A program made the translations under genes and the position numbers. Positions 13,391 through 23,964 of a stretch of 64,000 bases of DNA are shown here, one piece after another (the first letter of the stretch is position 1; each line of letters begins with the position of its first letter). The notes below the pieces were generated by a model, which worked only from the letters and a program-made list of their open reading frames with translations, was not told where the DNA came from and did not search any database. Origin of the DNA: Cepaea nemoralis (Eukaryota > Mollusca > Gastropoda > Stylommatophora > Helicidae); assembly GCA_014155875.1 (NCBI GenBank), contig JACEFZ010018122.1, forward strand, positions 163,501 to 227,500, given 5' to 3'.

Positions 13391-13839
13391 TTAACTTTGT
13401 TGTAACATAATAGCTTCACTGCTGACAATATCTGTCTCTATAGCAACTCCATCAATCACATGCTCGCGATTTGAGGACTCACACACGTACTGGATGTACC
13501 CACTGTCGTGCACATTTGAGCACAGGTCCTTCTTCTCTTTCCAGCAACACACGCAGTAGAGCTGCAAGCACAGGTCACGAAACGCTTTGCCGAATATGAA
13601 GTATGTGACACAATTGGTGGCAAAGTTGGAGTAGTACAGCAGCTCGAACATTCGCTGGAGGCGGAGTTCATGTAGGTAGAGGGCGGGTCTAAGGTCGAGA
13701 AACTCGGCGAAAAGTAGGCGGAGCCTGATCATGTGACTTGGCGTGTGGAGAGTGATGAAAGTGATGGACACTGCCAGGAGCATGGCCGTGACACGCCCAT
13801 ATGGGGATAGGCAGAAAAAATGTATGTGCCTCTGTCGTC
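13391..13839 (-). CDS. last exon of a rhodopsin-class G protein-coupled receptor (TM6, TM7, C-tail)
   Basis: On the minus strand an intron ends in a good acceptor (tatttttactttcag) and the exon begins at 13839. With two bases completing a split codon it reads RQRHIHFFCLSPYGRVTAM, then a sixth helix (LLAVSITFITLHTPSHMIRL), an extracellular loop, and a seventh helix (FELLYYSNFATNCVTYFIFG). Helix 8 (KAFRDLC) and a Cys-rich site suited to palmitoylation (YCVCC) follow. The frame ends at a stop at 13391-13393, giving about 149 codons. The NPxxY site reads as NCVTYF, a common departure in invertebrate peptide receptors. RVTAML before helix 6 and SNFATN in helix 7 fit FMRFamide-like or orphan peptide receptors of lophotrochozoans. 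Earlier exons with TM1-5 would lie at higher coordinates and were not found in this window. The receptor family is established by fold; the ligand is unknown. Confidence 0.72.
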
Positions 13840-14159
13840 CTGAAAGTAAAAATACAAAGACAAGAACAATGTTACTAATTAACAGTAACGTATTAGTATT
13901 TTACTTTAATACAAATTAAAAATTCAAGACAATTTATTCCTTTGTGAATTTAAACACATAAGGCACAAACAATATGTTGCATGATTTATTGCCTGGCATA
14001 TTACGCTGCATCTCGTCCGACTACGCTGACGGCAATATTGTCGTGTCGTCCTAGCCATTACACCAACGCGATAACTAACGACAACTCTGTGAAAGTTCCA
14101 GCCACATATAAGGACAATATTGGCGTGTCCAGTCGCAACGAGCAATTTAGCTATAACAA
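13840..14159. other. probable receptor intron sequence
   Basis: AT-rich and non-coding, immediately 5' (minus strand) of the receptor exon. The minus-strand polypyrimidine stretch and AG at 13840-13841 form the acceptor. Confidence 0.4.
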
Positions 14160-14405
14160 TGCCGAGCTCCGTAGCCAAAGGCTTGCGAACGCGGTTCGTG
14201 AGCCGCTTACCAGGCGTTCGAAACGCAGCCGCAACCGATTTGTTCAGCAGACCGTGTCGCGTTGCGTTATAACGTGTTAGTATGGGAGCCGGACGTTCAG
14301 AAAGCAATGGCAAACTACTGTACGTAAAAACTTGCCTAGCACATCAACAGCAGCTGAAAATACTGGTGTTGACTGCAACGTCCTGCAAGGGATATAGTAT
14401 ATTTA
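14160..14405 (+). mobile_element. tRNA-derived SINE (type I)
   Basis: The head at 14166-14230 has an A box (TAGCCAAAGG) and a B box (GCGTTCGAAACGC) 44 bases apart. The body continues through cgttataacgtg and gggagccgg to the family signature cgttcagaaagcaatggcaa, then acttgcc, acatcaacagcagctgaaa and gttgactgcaacgtcctgca. It ends near ggatat. Near-identical body parts occur inverted at 19357-19618 and 37218-37468. Confidence 0.8.
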
Positions 14406-15001
14406 AAACATGTTTCGAGAGTTTTCTTACTCAACTTCAGGCTTTAAGAAACCACCATGAAAGAAAACATTATTATGGTCAATGATGTTTGGCGCTGGCG
14501 ATCATGTCTGTCCACAGCCTCGCGTAATGCCTATCATTTCTATACCGATGATTCTCCATAAATTGATGTCCAACTGTCCACCATCTTCTCTCTCAATCAC
14601 CTCTGCCTCTTCCCCCTCCGACATTTCCGTTGTTACGACATGCTCCAAATGTCCCCTTCAAATGATATATCTTAAGAATGAGGACTATTTCTTCTGATAT
14701 GAGCAGCCAGTTGTTTTTGTGAGTTAACTTCTTTCACGATATCTTCATTTCTCTTTGTCGTCCACCATGTTTCCTTTGTTCTACTACAAAACCAGATCTT
14801 GGCATCTTCCACATAATTCCTCACTTGATGCACACTCTAATTGTCCATAAACCGCTTCCCTGCGCCAAGACTGAATAAATATAGCTCTTGAGAACTCTTC
14901 CTCGCACCTTCATTGACAAAGATAAATTGCAAATAATATAAATATACCAAACATAATAAAACAAAGTAGATGGTTCGTTACAGCCCATCTTTAAATCGTC
15001 C
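14406..15001. other. unannotated stretch
   Basis: No recognisable gene or repeat. Confidence 0.4.
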
Positions 15002-15002
<1 letters not shown>

Positions 15003-15052
<50 letters not shown>

Positions 15053-15070
15053 TATTTGTGTGTGTGTGGT
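15003..15070. repeat. (GT)n microsatellite
   Basis: About 25 GT repeats followed by an imperfect extension. Confidence 0.95.
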
Positions 15071-15535
15071 TTGTGTAGTCAACGTCGATGAGGTCATGTC
15101 TAGACATATCACCAAGTTCCGGTGTTAGTGATAATATGTCTCCTTGACTACGTAGCCTACATGATGTTCACATGCTGTACCACTTCATTCCACAATGCTC
15201 TCTGTTAACCAATATTTGTTTTTTTTCTACACTGTGCCTTTACCGACATCTTGTGAACCCATATTGAGCAAGCCTGACCTTTTCATTTCTAATGATTATC
15301 TAAGTGTTTTCTGTAAGTGTTTGTCTCTGTGCCAACTATTTACGTGCTTGCATCAATGTGGGCATGAGAAGAAAAGATTCGAAAGACCAGGTCTGCTTAT
15401 TCTCTGGTTTCTAAATTCTGCCTTCTGTCCATATAATATATGTCTGTATATGTGACCTGCTTCACCGATATATACTTTTATTTTTCACCTGGCGATAATG
15501 GAATGCTGTAGATGTCTTGTCGCATTTCTCACGGT
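15071..15535. other. unannotated stretch
   Basis: Short plus-strand ORF at 15195-15455 without recognisable domains; no other signal. Confidence 0.35.
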
Positions 15536-15537
15536 CT

Positions 15538-16380
15538 TCAAGGTACTACTCTAGCGAGGCTGTTCTAAGTACTACTCTAGCTAGACTGTTCTAGGTACTA
15601 CTCTAGCGAGACTGTTCTAGGTACTACTCTAGCGAGACTGTTCTAGGTACTACTCTAGCTAGACTGTTCTAGGTACTACTCTAGCTAGACTGTTCTAGGT
15701 ACTACTCTAGCTAGACTGTTCTATATACTACTCTAGCTAGACTGTTCTAGGTACTACTCTAGCTAGACTGTTCAAGGTACTACTCTAGCGAGAATGTTCT
15801 AGGTACTACTCTAGCGAGACTGTTCTAGGTACTACTCTAGCGAGGCTGTTCTAGGTACTACTCTAGCGAGACTGTTCTAGGTACTACTCTAGCGAGACTG
15901 TTCTAGGTACTACTCTAGCGAGACTGTTCTACGTACTACTCTAGCGAGACTGTTCTAGGTACTACTCTAGCGAGACTGTTCTAGGTACTACTCTAGTGAG
16001 GCTGTTCTAGGTACTACTCTAGCGAGGCTGTTCTAGGTACTACTCTAGCGAGGCTGTTCTAGGTACTACTCTAGCGAGGCTGTTCTAGGTACTACTCTAG
16101 CGAGGCTGTTCTAGGTACTACTCTAGCGAGGCTGTTCTAGGTACTACTCTAGCGAGGCTGTTCTAGGTACTACTCTAGCGAGACTGTTCTAGGTACTACT
16201 CTAGCGAGATTGTTCTAGGTACTACTCTAGCGAGACTGTTCTAGGTACTACTCTAGCGAGGCTGTTCTAGGTACTACTCTAGCGAGACTGTTCTAGGTAC
16301 TACTCTAGCGAGACTGTTCTAGGTACTACTCTAGCGAGACTGTTCTAGTTACTACTCTAGCGAGACTGTTCTAGGTATTA
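15538..16380. repeat. 26-bp minisatellite (about 32 copies)
   Basis: The unit is tactactctagcgagactgt plus tctagg. Variants fall in blocks: ctagctagact in the left part, gcgaggctg in the middle and gcgagactg at both sides. This points to local block duplications. The conservation suggests a young array. Confidence 0.97.
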
Positions 16381-17084
16381 CATGCACTATTGATGAACGA
16401 AAAATGAGTGATTGGAATGGCCGAATGGTTACTAGTAATTATTTTTTTAAAATTAGTATTGACAATATTTCAATCTTATTGAGGCACTGGAATAGTTTTA
16501 CCTTGTCTTCCATATACAGTTAGATTTGTATTCCGCTCCTGTAGCATACTAATAATACCAATGCATGAATGTCAATTAACTTCTAATTGTAATACAATGG
16601 TCCCAGGTAGACCCAGCCTAAAATAGGCGGAAAACATGTCTACAGATAAAGCCAGAAGCCGATACGTCTCCAGCCACTCACCCACTGAGTGGTGAGGGTG
16701 TCTGCAAATATGGAACTAGCACCCTGTGCCTAGTTCGATGTAAAACTCGTAAATTGGTCTTGTAATTACTTTCAAAATATAGTTATATAGATGGGTGGAA
16801 TGGAGTCACGAACCCACATCACAGCACTTCGGACATTCAGAGGCGTGCTCAGTACTCATTTTCACAAGCCAGTTCCAATACTAATGGCACCCGTAGCAGT
16901 GTGATTATGTCTGTCTGCCCTTTTCTTGCATTCATCTAGTTAGGTTATATAGACGAATAGGAAGATACCAGAAAGAAAGAAAAACTAAGGAAGTATTACA
17001 AAAATTAGGAGTGGGGAAACCATTACTTACTGAGATCAAGGTGCGGAAATTAAGATACTTTTCCACATAAAACAACACAAAGAG
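16381..17084. other. unannotated stretch, possible decayed SINE at 16780-16890
   Basis: On the minus strand 16795-16865 has GGGTTCGTGACTCC, a B-box-like match, preceded by a weak A-box-like region. It may be a decayed tRNA-derived SINE. The rest is unrecognised. Confidence 0.3.
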
Positions 17085-17215
17085 GGAAGGATGTAATAGA
17101 GGGAAGGATTTGATAGAGCGAAGGATGCAATGGAGGGAAGGATGTGATAGAGGGAAGGGTGTGATTGAGGGAAGGATGAGATAGAGTGATGAAAGTGATG
17201 AAAGTGATGGAAGCG
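17085..17215. repeat. short purine-rich minisatellite (~16-17 bp)
   Basis: About eight imperfect units of agagggaaggatgtgat, then gatgaaagt repeats. Confidence 0.8.
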
Positions 17216-17589
17216 TGCAAGATAACACCACCTTGCACGCATGTGTACAAAATGAACAGATTGACTGAAAAACGCCTAGACACCATCATTTGTCACAAAC
17301 GAGGTTGTTGAAGTCTCATTAATGTCGATATACAGTGCGAAGATGACACTCGATTGTTTACCATCTCTTGAATAGCACCGGGCAATCTCCAAGGTGAAGA
17401 CACTATGTGTACTGTAGACTTCATTAGTGGCATGATTTCCAGGGTGTCGAAGTCTAGACAGCCCCCTGGCCACTGTGTCCATGGAAAGTGGTTACTTCAT
17501 ATACAGTAATAAAAGGAAAGGGGTAAGAGGTGAGCGTGGCTAACACTTCGGCCTGAGGGAACGGTTGGCGTGCGTTAGAATCTATACCG
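17216..17589. other. unannotated stretch
   Basis: A minus-strand ORF of 68 codons (17276-17482) has no recognisable domain; no other signal. Confidence 0.3.
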
Positions 17590-18538
17590 AGAATTAGTTA
17601 ATTAGCTAACTAGTGAGTTAGTTAGCTAGTTCGACAGCTAGTTAGTTAGTTAGTTAATTAGTTAGTTATCTAACTAGTTAGTTAGTTGGGTAACTAGTTA
17701 GTTAGTTATCTAGAGAGTTAGTTAGTTAACTAGCTAGCTGTTTAGTTAGTTAATTATGTAATTATTTAGTTAGTTAGTTAGATATTTAGCTAGCTAGCTA
17801 GCTAGTGACTTATCTATCTAGCTACGTGGTTAGATAGTTATCTAGTTAGTTAGTTAACCAGCTAGTTAGTTAGCTATTTAGTTAACACGCTAGTTCATTA
17901 GTTAGTTATCTAGCTAGTTAGCTAGTTAGTTAGTTATTTAGCTGGTTAGTTAGTTATTTAGCTAGTCAGTTAGTTAACTAGCTAGCTAGTTAGTTAGTTA
18001 GTTAGTAATCTAACTAGTTAGTTGGTTAGTTTGGTAACTAGCTAGCTAGATAGTTAATTGGTTAGTTAGGTACTAGTTAATTAGTTAGTTACTCAGCTAA
18101 TTAGTAAGTAAGTTAGCTAATTAGTTAAGTAGCTAGCTAGTTAGTTAATTAGTTAGTTGTCTAGAGAGTTAGTTAATTAATTAGTTAGCTAGGTAGTTAG
18201 TAATTCTGCTTCTTAATTAATTATCAGGATAGTTAGTTGGTTAGTTAATTAGCCAGTTAGTTAGTTATCTAATTAGCTAGTTAGTTAATTAGCCAGTTAG
18301 TTAGTTAGTTATTTGATTAGCTAGTTAGTTAGCTAGTTAGTTAGTTAATTAGTTAATTAGTTAGTTAATTAGTTAGTCAGTTAGCTAGCTAAATATTAGT
18401 TAACTAGCTAGTTAGTTAGTTAACGTGATAGTCAGTTAGTTAGTTAGTTAGATAGTAACTAGCTAACTAATGATCTAATCTAGCTAATTAACTAGCTATC
18501 TAACTAGCTAATTAACTAATTAACTAAATATAATAAAT
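17590..18538. repeat. degenerate TTAG/CTAG tetranucleotide tract
   Basis: Nearly 950 bp composed of ttag, ctag, ttaa and gttagtt motifs. It is interrupted by a SINE and resumes at 18784-18933. It is not a TTAGGG telomere-type repeat. Confidence 0.9.
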
Positions 18539-18549
18539 ATCTATTTAGT

Positions 18550-18772
18550 CAAACTGTCATTTACTGCCAATACAGTACCTTGCGGTGTATGGCAGAGGGG
18601 TCTTTGAGCCTGAGGAATAAAGGCCGCCTGGCTAGTGCAGTCGCCGCGAACTGTGCAGGTTAGGATTTTCTTTTTGCCCCCGACAGAAAAAAATCCCACA
18701 CCTTACCGGGGATCGAACCCGGGTCTCCCGAATGAGAGTCCGGCGTTCTAACCACTCGGCCAGCCGCTCCTC
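18550..18772 (-). mobile_element. tRNA-derived SINE (type II) with 11-bp target-site duplication
   Basis: The minus-strand head starts at 18772: GGAGCGGCTGGCCGAGTGG, then an anticodon-arm-like segment with CTC in the loop, then the B box GGGTTCGATCCCCGG. The body continues for about 150 bases and ends near the phrase gccatacaccgcaaggtact and cagtaaatgacagttt. The element sits inside the TTAG tract and is flanked by perfect ATCTATTTAGT copies at 18539-18549 and 18773-18783. The duplication defines both ends exactly, giving 223 bp. The last 40 bases recur at 56935-56985. Confidence 0.92.
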
Positions 18773-18783
18773 ATCTATTTAGT

Positions 18784-18874
18784 TAATTAGTTAATTAGCT
18801 AGTTAGATAGCTAGTTAATTAGCTACATTAGATTATTAGTTAGCTAGTTAGTTAGCTTACTTAGTTAAGTTAAC

Positions 18875-18907
<33 letters not shown>

Positions 18908-18933
18908 GGTTGGTTGGTTGGTTGGTTGGTTGG
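18784..18933. repeat. continuation of TTAG tract, ending in (TTGG)n
   Basis: The TTAG-type array resumes after the SINE and ends in about seven ttgg units (18905-18933). Confidence 0.9.
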
Positions 18934-18969
18934 TTAGATATTAGTGTCAATTTGTATGCTGACGCATTT

Positions 18970-19180
18970 CCATGTCATGATACAAAACTGTCAAGAATTT
19001 TATGTCGCTGTTTTCCTCTATTCTCTTTCAACACATCTATCCAACTGTCACAACATGTTATAGCTTTACTTGATCCTTTCCATAATGTAACTAAACAAGA
19101 AGATTGCCTTTTTGTGAAGTTTGTGATAAATTGTCTTTGCGACTTAGAATTCCTGAAAATGTCCGCATTATTCATTTTGC
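18970..19180 (-). pseudogene. diverged RTE-like LINE fragment
   Basis: A minus-strand frame of 66 residues reads ITNFTKRQSSCLVTLWKG ... KENRGKQRHKILDS. It lines up with the LINE pattern I(T/R)xxxxRQxxFxGHVMR...GKxxGxRxRGRxxxKxLDG of the 3'-terminal region. The GHV core is lost. A related fragment on the plus strand at 30615-30903 reads LITNFRKKQ. Confidence 0.4.
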
Positions 19181-19356
19181 CCCACAGCCAGAGAGACCGG
19201 CCTTTTTATTATTCATTTTGACTGTCCTATGAAATTTCAGCATTCTTCTATAAAATCACATCTCCGAAGCTTCCTGGCTAATTATTCAGGTTTCGCATCA
19301 ATGTTTGTTACAGACAATTTTATTTCAGTAATTTGCCATTGCTTTCTAACCGGTAT

Positions 19357-19618
19357 AGGACTTTTTTTTTTTTTTTTGCTTATCCCTTATGGGACGTGGC
19401 ATTCCACATCAGCATTTTTCAGCTGATGTTGATGTAATAGGCAAGTGTTACGTCCAGTAGTTTGCCATTGCTTTCTGAACGACCGGCTCCCATACCAGCA
19501 CGTTATAACACAACGCGACACGGTCTGCTGCACAAATCGGTCGCAGCTGAGCTTCGAACGCCTGTTACCCGGCTCACGAACCGCGTTCGCAAGCCTTTAG
19601 CCACGGATCCGGCTAATA
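19357..19618 (-). mobile_element. tRNA-derived SINE (type I) with poly(A) tail
   Basis: This is the best-preserved copy of the type I SINE. On the minus strand the head at about 19550-19610 has an A box in GCTAAAGGCTTGCGAACGCGG and a B box around GCGTTCGAAGC. The central signature lies at 19455-19485 (tttgccattgctttctgaac on the plus strand) and the element finishes in a poly(A) tail seen as the T run 19360-19377. Total length is about 260 bp. Confidence 0.85.
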
Positions 19619-19649
19619 GGAAATACAAAACGATATAAACCCACGTGAC

Positions 19650-19734
19650 CTACGGCTTACTTCGAACCGGGTATGTCAGGATTGTGAAAGCGATATCTCT
19701 ACTCCACAGAGGCCGACCAAGGTTCTCAGGTCGA
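19650..19734 (-). mobile_element. SINE head remnant
   Basis: The minus strand has GGTCGGCCTCTGTGGAGTAG (A-box side) and CCCGGTTCGAAGTAAGC (B box). It appears to be only a tRNA-like head, between the SINE to its left and the minisatellite to its right. Confidence 0.5.
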
Positions 19735-19735
19735 T

Positions 19736-20065
19736 CAATGCCAAATATGGTTACCTGCCAAATATGGTTACCTGACACAAATGGTAACCTGCCAAATATG
19801 GTTACCTGCCACATATGGTAACCTGCCACATATAGTACCCTGCCACATATAGTACCTTGCCACATATAGTACCCTGCCACATATAGTACCCTGCCACATA
19901 TAGTACCCTGCCACATATAGTACCCTGCCAGTTATGGTAACGTGCCACATATAGTACCCTGCCACATATAGTACCCTGCCACATATAGCACCAAGCCACA
20001 TATAGTACCCTGCCACATAAAGTACCCTGCCACATATAGTACCCTGCCACATATAGTCACAGGAC
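19736..20065. repeat. 17-bp minisatellite (about 19 copies)
   Basis: The unit is cctgccacatatagtac, with ggttacctgccaaatat variants at the left. The WQGTICGR-type ORFs on the minus strand are repeat read-through. Confidence 0.95.
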
Positions 20066-20494
20066 ACGTCGTGGGAAGTAAAGACCATCAGGTGTATATA
20101 GATCACATGTGTGCCGATTGGCCTCTATAATATGGAGTTAGCACTAGAAACACAATTCGTCTCATGGCGTGGACACTGTCCAGTGATGAACAGTGGGGGA
20201 AGGTGACAGAAGAATGATACAATGAATGGAGAAAGAGAACTGGGCAGTCAAATGGTAAATCTTAGCGATTATTATAAAGAATGGATGACGAAAAGATGGC
20301 CTTATGAACAATACACTCGCCGTCGAAAAAAAAAAAAAAAATTATGGAGGTAAAGCAGACGGTAAGTTCCTCGGTGTAGATTGACAAGAAGACAGCTGCA
20401 ACTGACAAGTGGGGATAACGAGGAGAAACAAGAGCAAGAAATATAAGCTAGACAAGAAATCGACAGACATACAGATAGAAGGACAGGTGGACGG
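20066..20494. other. unannotated stretch with poly(A) at 20326-20341
   Basis: No gene seen. An A run at 20326-20341 may mark the end of an unrecognised retroelement. Confidence 0.35.
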
Positions 20495-20514
20495 ATAGGT
20501 AGACAGACAGACAG

Positions 20515-20565
<51 letters not shown>

Positions 20566-20640
20566 CAGACAGACAGACAGACAGACAGACAGACGGGCTG
20601 GCGGACGGGCGGACGGACGGACAGACAGGCAGACAGACAG
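20495..20640. repeat. (CAGA)n/(CGGA)n microsatellite
   Basis: Imperfect CAGA repeat with an inner ggacggacgg block. Confidence 0.95.
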
Positions 20641-20729
20641 ACCTGACAGATGCAACAAACGCATCATAATTAAGTTGAATGATATTAAACACAAAATAAA
20701 CAAAATAACAGACAATTAAAAATATACAT

Positions 20730-20915
20730 GAAGAACAGAGACATAGAGAGACACATAGAGACATACAGAAGCGCACAGAGAAATACAGCGACCCACAGAG
20801 ACATACAGAGACATAAGGAGACATACAGAGACATACAAAGATACAGAGAGATATACATAGACATACAGGGACATACAGTGACACACAAAGAGACACAGTG
20901 ACACACAGAGCCATA
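20730..20915. repeat. degenerate ACATACAGAG repeat
   Basis: About 18 imperfect 8-12 bp units such as gagacatacagagacataagg. The Cys/Leu-rich minus-strand ORFs across 20302-21136 come from this and the CAGA tract. Confidence 0.8.
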
Positions 20916-21261
20916 GTCAGGACCGACACGAAGATAGTGATAAAGAAATAAATTACTAGAAGCAAGTAGATAGCCCCAGGCCGACACTCAGTCAAGGAGA
21001 CACGGAAAAGCCAAACAGACACGCAATACCGGACACCAAAGTAATGGCTATGAGACCACCAAAAGGGGAAAGAGAAACAAATATATCGATGGATCCGCCA
21101 GCTGTCAATCACAACTAAAACGGTGACCTGAAACACTGGCTGGGGTCAATCCTTTAGTGTCTGGTTATCCTCAGAGCTTGGGCAGGTTGTCATTTTTATT
21201 ATTTTTCTTTGAATACAAGTGGGAATGCGCAAACGACGCTGTGGTGATGGGATGACAATTC
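20916..21261. other. unannotated stretch
   Basis: Nothing recognised. The phrase aacggtgacc ... tcaatcc ... gtgtctggttatcctcagag here resembles a flank to the right of the TTC block (22420-22475: ccattagtgtccggtcgtcg). Confidence 0.35.
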
Positions 21262-21598
21262 TTCTTCTTCTTATCCTCCTCCTCCTCCTTCTCCTCCTCC
21301 TCCCCCTATCCTCCTCCCCTCATCCTACTCCTCCCCCTCTTCATCTTCTTCTTCTTCTTCTTCTTCTTCTTCTTCTTCTTCTTCTTCTTCTTCGTCTTCT
21401 TCTTCTTCTTCTTCTTCTTCTTCTTCTTCTTCTTCTTCTTCTTCTTCTTCTTCTTCTTCTTCTTCTTCTTCTTCTTCTTCTTCTTCTTCTTCTTCTTCTT
21501 CTTCTTCTTCTTCTTCTTCTTCTTCTTTTCTTTTTCTTCTTCTTCTTCTTCTTCTTCTTCTTCTTCTTCTTCTTCTTCTTCTTCTTCTTCTTCTTCTT

Positions 21599-21629
<31 letters not shown>

Positions 21630-21644
21630 TTTTTCTTTTTCCCC

Positions 21645-21676
<32 letters not shown>

Positions 21677-21678
21677 GG

Positions 21679-21730
<52 letters not shown>

Positions 21731-21787
21731 CTTCTTCTTCTTCTTCTTCTTCTTCTTCTTCTTCTTCTTCTTCTTCTTCTTCTTCTT

Positions 21788-21818
<31 letters not shown>

Positions 21819-21833
21819 TTTTTCTTTTTCCCC

Positions 21834-21868
<35 letters not shown>

Positions 21869-22178
21869 CTTCTTCTTCTTCTTCTTCTTCTTCTTCTTCT
21901 TCTTCTTCTTCTTCTTCTTCTTCTTCTTCTTCTTCTTCTTCTTCTTCTTCTTCTTCTTCTTCTTCTTCTTCTTCTTCTTCTTCTTCTTCTTCTTCTTCTT
22001 CTCCTTCTTCTTCTTCTTCTTCTTCTTCTTCTTCTTCTTCTTCTTCTTCTTCTTCTTCTTCTTCTTCTTCTTCTTCTTCTTCTTCTTCTTCTTCTTCTTC
22101 TTCTTCTTCTTCTTCTTCTTCTTCATCTTCTTCTTCTTCTTCTTCTTGTTCTTCTTCTTCTTATTTTTCTATTCCCCC

Positions 22179-22222
<44 letters not shown>

Positions 22223-22380
22223 CTTCTTCTTCTTCTTCTTCTTCTTCTTCTTCTTCTTCTTCTTCTTCTTCTTCTTCTTCTTCTTCTTCTTCTTCTTCTT
22301 CTTCTTCTTCTTCTTCTTCTTCTTCTTCTTCTTCTTCTTCTTCTTCTTCTTCTTCTTCTTCTTCCCCCCCCCCCTCCTCC
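21262..22380. repeat. compound (TTC)n/(TTG)n microsatellite with higher-order structure
   Basis: Over 1.1 kb of triplet repeats. Long TTC runs are followed three times by a linker (ttatttttctttttcccc, or ttatttttctattccccc in the third) and then a TTG run of 10-28 triplets. The linkers start near 21628, 21816 and 22161. The poly-Phe/Leu and poly-Lys/Asn ORFs are meaningless. GAA/TTC tracts of this length are known to form triplex DNA in other genomes. Confidence 0.97.
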
Positions 22381-23334
22381 TGCTGATGCTACTGCTTCTG
22401 TTGGCTGTAAATCAACATAAAACGATGACCTTCACCATTAGTTATAATGACTCCATTAGTGTCCGGTCGTCGTCAGGAATTGGGAAGTGTTAAAAGTGTT
22501 CTTTGAATACAAATGGAAATGCGTAAAAATGGTTTCGGTTAAGGAATGCCATATCTTCTTCACCCGTTTTCCAAGGGGAGTCCGCAACATCTAACCACTA
22601 TACCCTATTTCAGCATGCATTTGTGCAGGGTTTATTGCCTCGTGAAAGATGTCATCAGAGGTAACTGCCTCTATCTACCCGAGGGTAGGTTTTCTTGCCT
22701 AATAACATAATCACAGCAGCGACTTCACGGTTTTATGTTTGCGACGCCCAGCTGCTGTGGAAATAGTCATGTGTAGTCGCGATCTCCTATTTTCGCCTGA
22801 ATCCGAGAAGACATGGTGTTCGATTTCATTACACAATAGGGTATCGTGGGAGATCATTTGCTCTGGTAAACATGTCAAGCCATATTATTTGATTTTAACC
22901 AGACACCGTATGAGCTTGAGGTGGACACTGTAACGGCTCAATCTTGACTAAGTGGGAATAATTTATGAAGGGGGCAAAACAAAATGTATATATTTTCATT
23001 GCATGGACGCTCACAAATAGCACATTACAGGATGAAGACATACATTAGAAGACAGACATGCACACACAACTATGCATACCAAACAAACACACACATACAC
23101 GGACATAGGGAGACAGACACGCACCCACATATACACACATAAAGAGACAAACAAATACACACAAACATAATATGGATCATTGTCAATCATCAAGAGATTG
23201 AAAGAAAGCAGTCACCATCAAGACACTCGGCAGAAAATGTGTACGGCTTTAGACAGCCGATCTGCAATACTTTAATGGCACTTGATGATGGTGATGACTT
23301 GTAACCAGAAACTAGGCCTTCCAGACAGCCGTCA
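22381..23334. other. unannotated stretch with CA-rich part at 23040-23175
   Basis: No gene recognised. 23040-23175 is rich in cacacaca, acagacac and related short motifs. Confidence 0.4.
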
Positions 23335-23480
23335 TCTTTATGTGTCATACTGATAAGCGTGGGGTCGTCAAGGCTCACGTGATCACCAACGTTGTTGTAA
23401 TTAAACTATCCAGTTTATTTCTGCTCACAAATTACCCACAGAATCCGGACTGCCTATGTTTCATGTACGACGTGCTCATT
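23335..23480 (-). mobile_element. highly diverged LINE 3' end (family B-like)
   Basis: Plus-strand phrases tgtgtcatactgataagcgtgggg and gatcaccaac follow the family B terminus (compare 23985-24060) but with many changes. Orientation is minus. It is tentative. Confidence 0.35.
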
Positions 23481-23544
23481 AGTGTTTCTGTCCTTTCACA
23501 GTTTTGTTTGCATTTTCCTCAGGAACCAAATTTTCCTGATTTTC

Positions 23545-23640
23545 TGACCAATCATGACATTCTAGACATCTGTAAAGAAGGCAGTTTGCCAATGTTTTTC
23601 TTCTTGGCAGTGACCATACTGGTCTGTAACCGACCCATCT
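23545..23640. repeat. dispersed repeat, copy 2 (partner at 9526-9615)
   Basis: Shares acatctgtaaagaaggcagt and ggcagtgaccatactg with the copy at 9526-9615. Function unknown. Confidence 0.6.
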
Positions 23641-23964
23641 GGGTTTAAATACCGTGAAATGAAGTCCATTTTCTATCCTGTACACTTTATTTTCCATCTG
23701 ATAGATAACCAGACATGTTATTTTCTTACATTGTAATTAAACACATAGTTTATCACTGTATAGAGCCGCAGGATTGAGTCCACTGTCGAGAGTTCGCTAT
23801 ACATTATCTTCACTGTTTTGTAGTCACCAACACTATTGTTGTCTTATCTACACGCAAGGATACAATGTTTCTCTGTCAGACACATTTGTCAATTACTTCC
23901 TTGAACGTGGCACACTGTAGGTGCAATATTTCAATGTATGTGCAATATTTCACCAGGTACGTAA
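23641..23964. other. unannotated stretch
   Basis: No gene or element recognised. Confidence 0.4.

Noticed and set aside
4835..16380. A common 13-bp basis for minisatellites (units of 26, 39 and 52 bp)
   Set aside because: Unit sequences are unrelated, and other arrays here have 17, 40, 42, 43, 54 and 67 bp; the shared factor is chance.
17590..18538. Interstitial telomeric repeat
   Set aside because: Motif is TTAG/CTAG/TTAA without the GGG of TTAGGG and is strongly irregular.
18700..18772. A functional tRNA gene (Glu-like, CTC)
   Set aside because: The anticodon stem has a mismatch, and the sequence continues into a SINE body bounded by an 11-bp duplication, so it is a SINE head, not a tRNA gene.
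18910..19221. Plus-strand protein-coding gene of 103 codons
   Set aside because: It starts within the TTGG repeat, and the opposite strand better explains the region as a decayed LINE terminus.
21219..22493. 424-codon Leu/Phe ORF and 261-codon Lys ORF
   Set aside because: TTC/TTG microsatellite translation.
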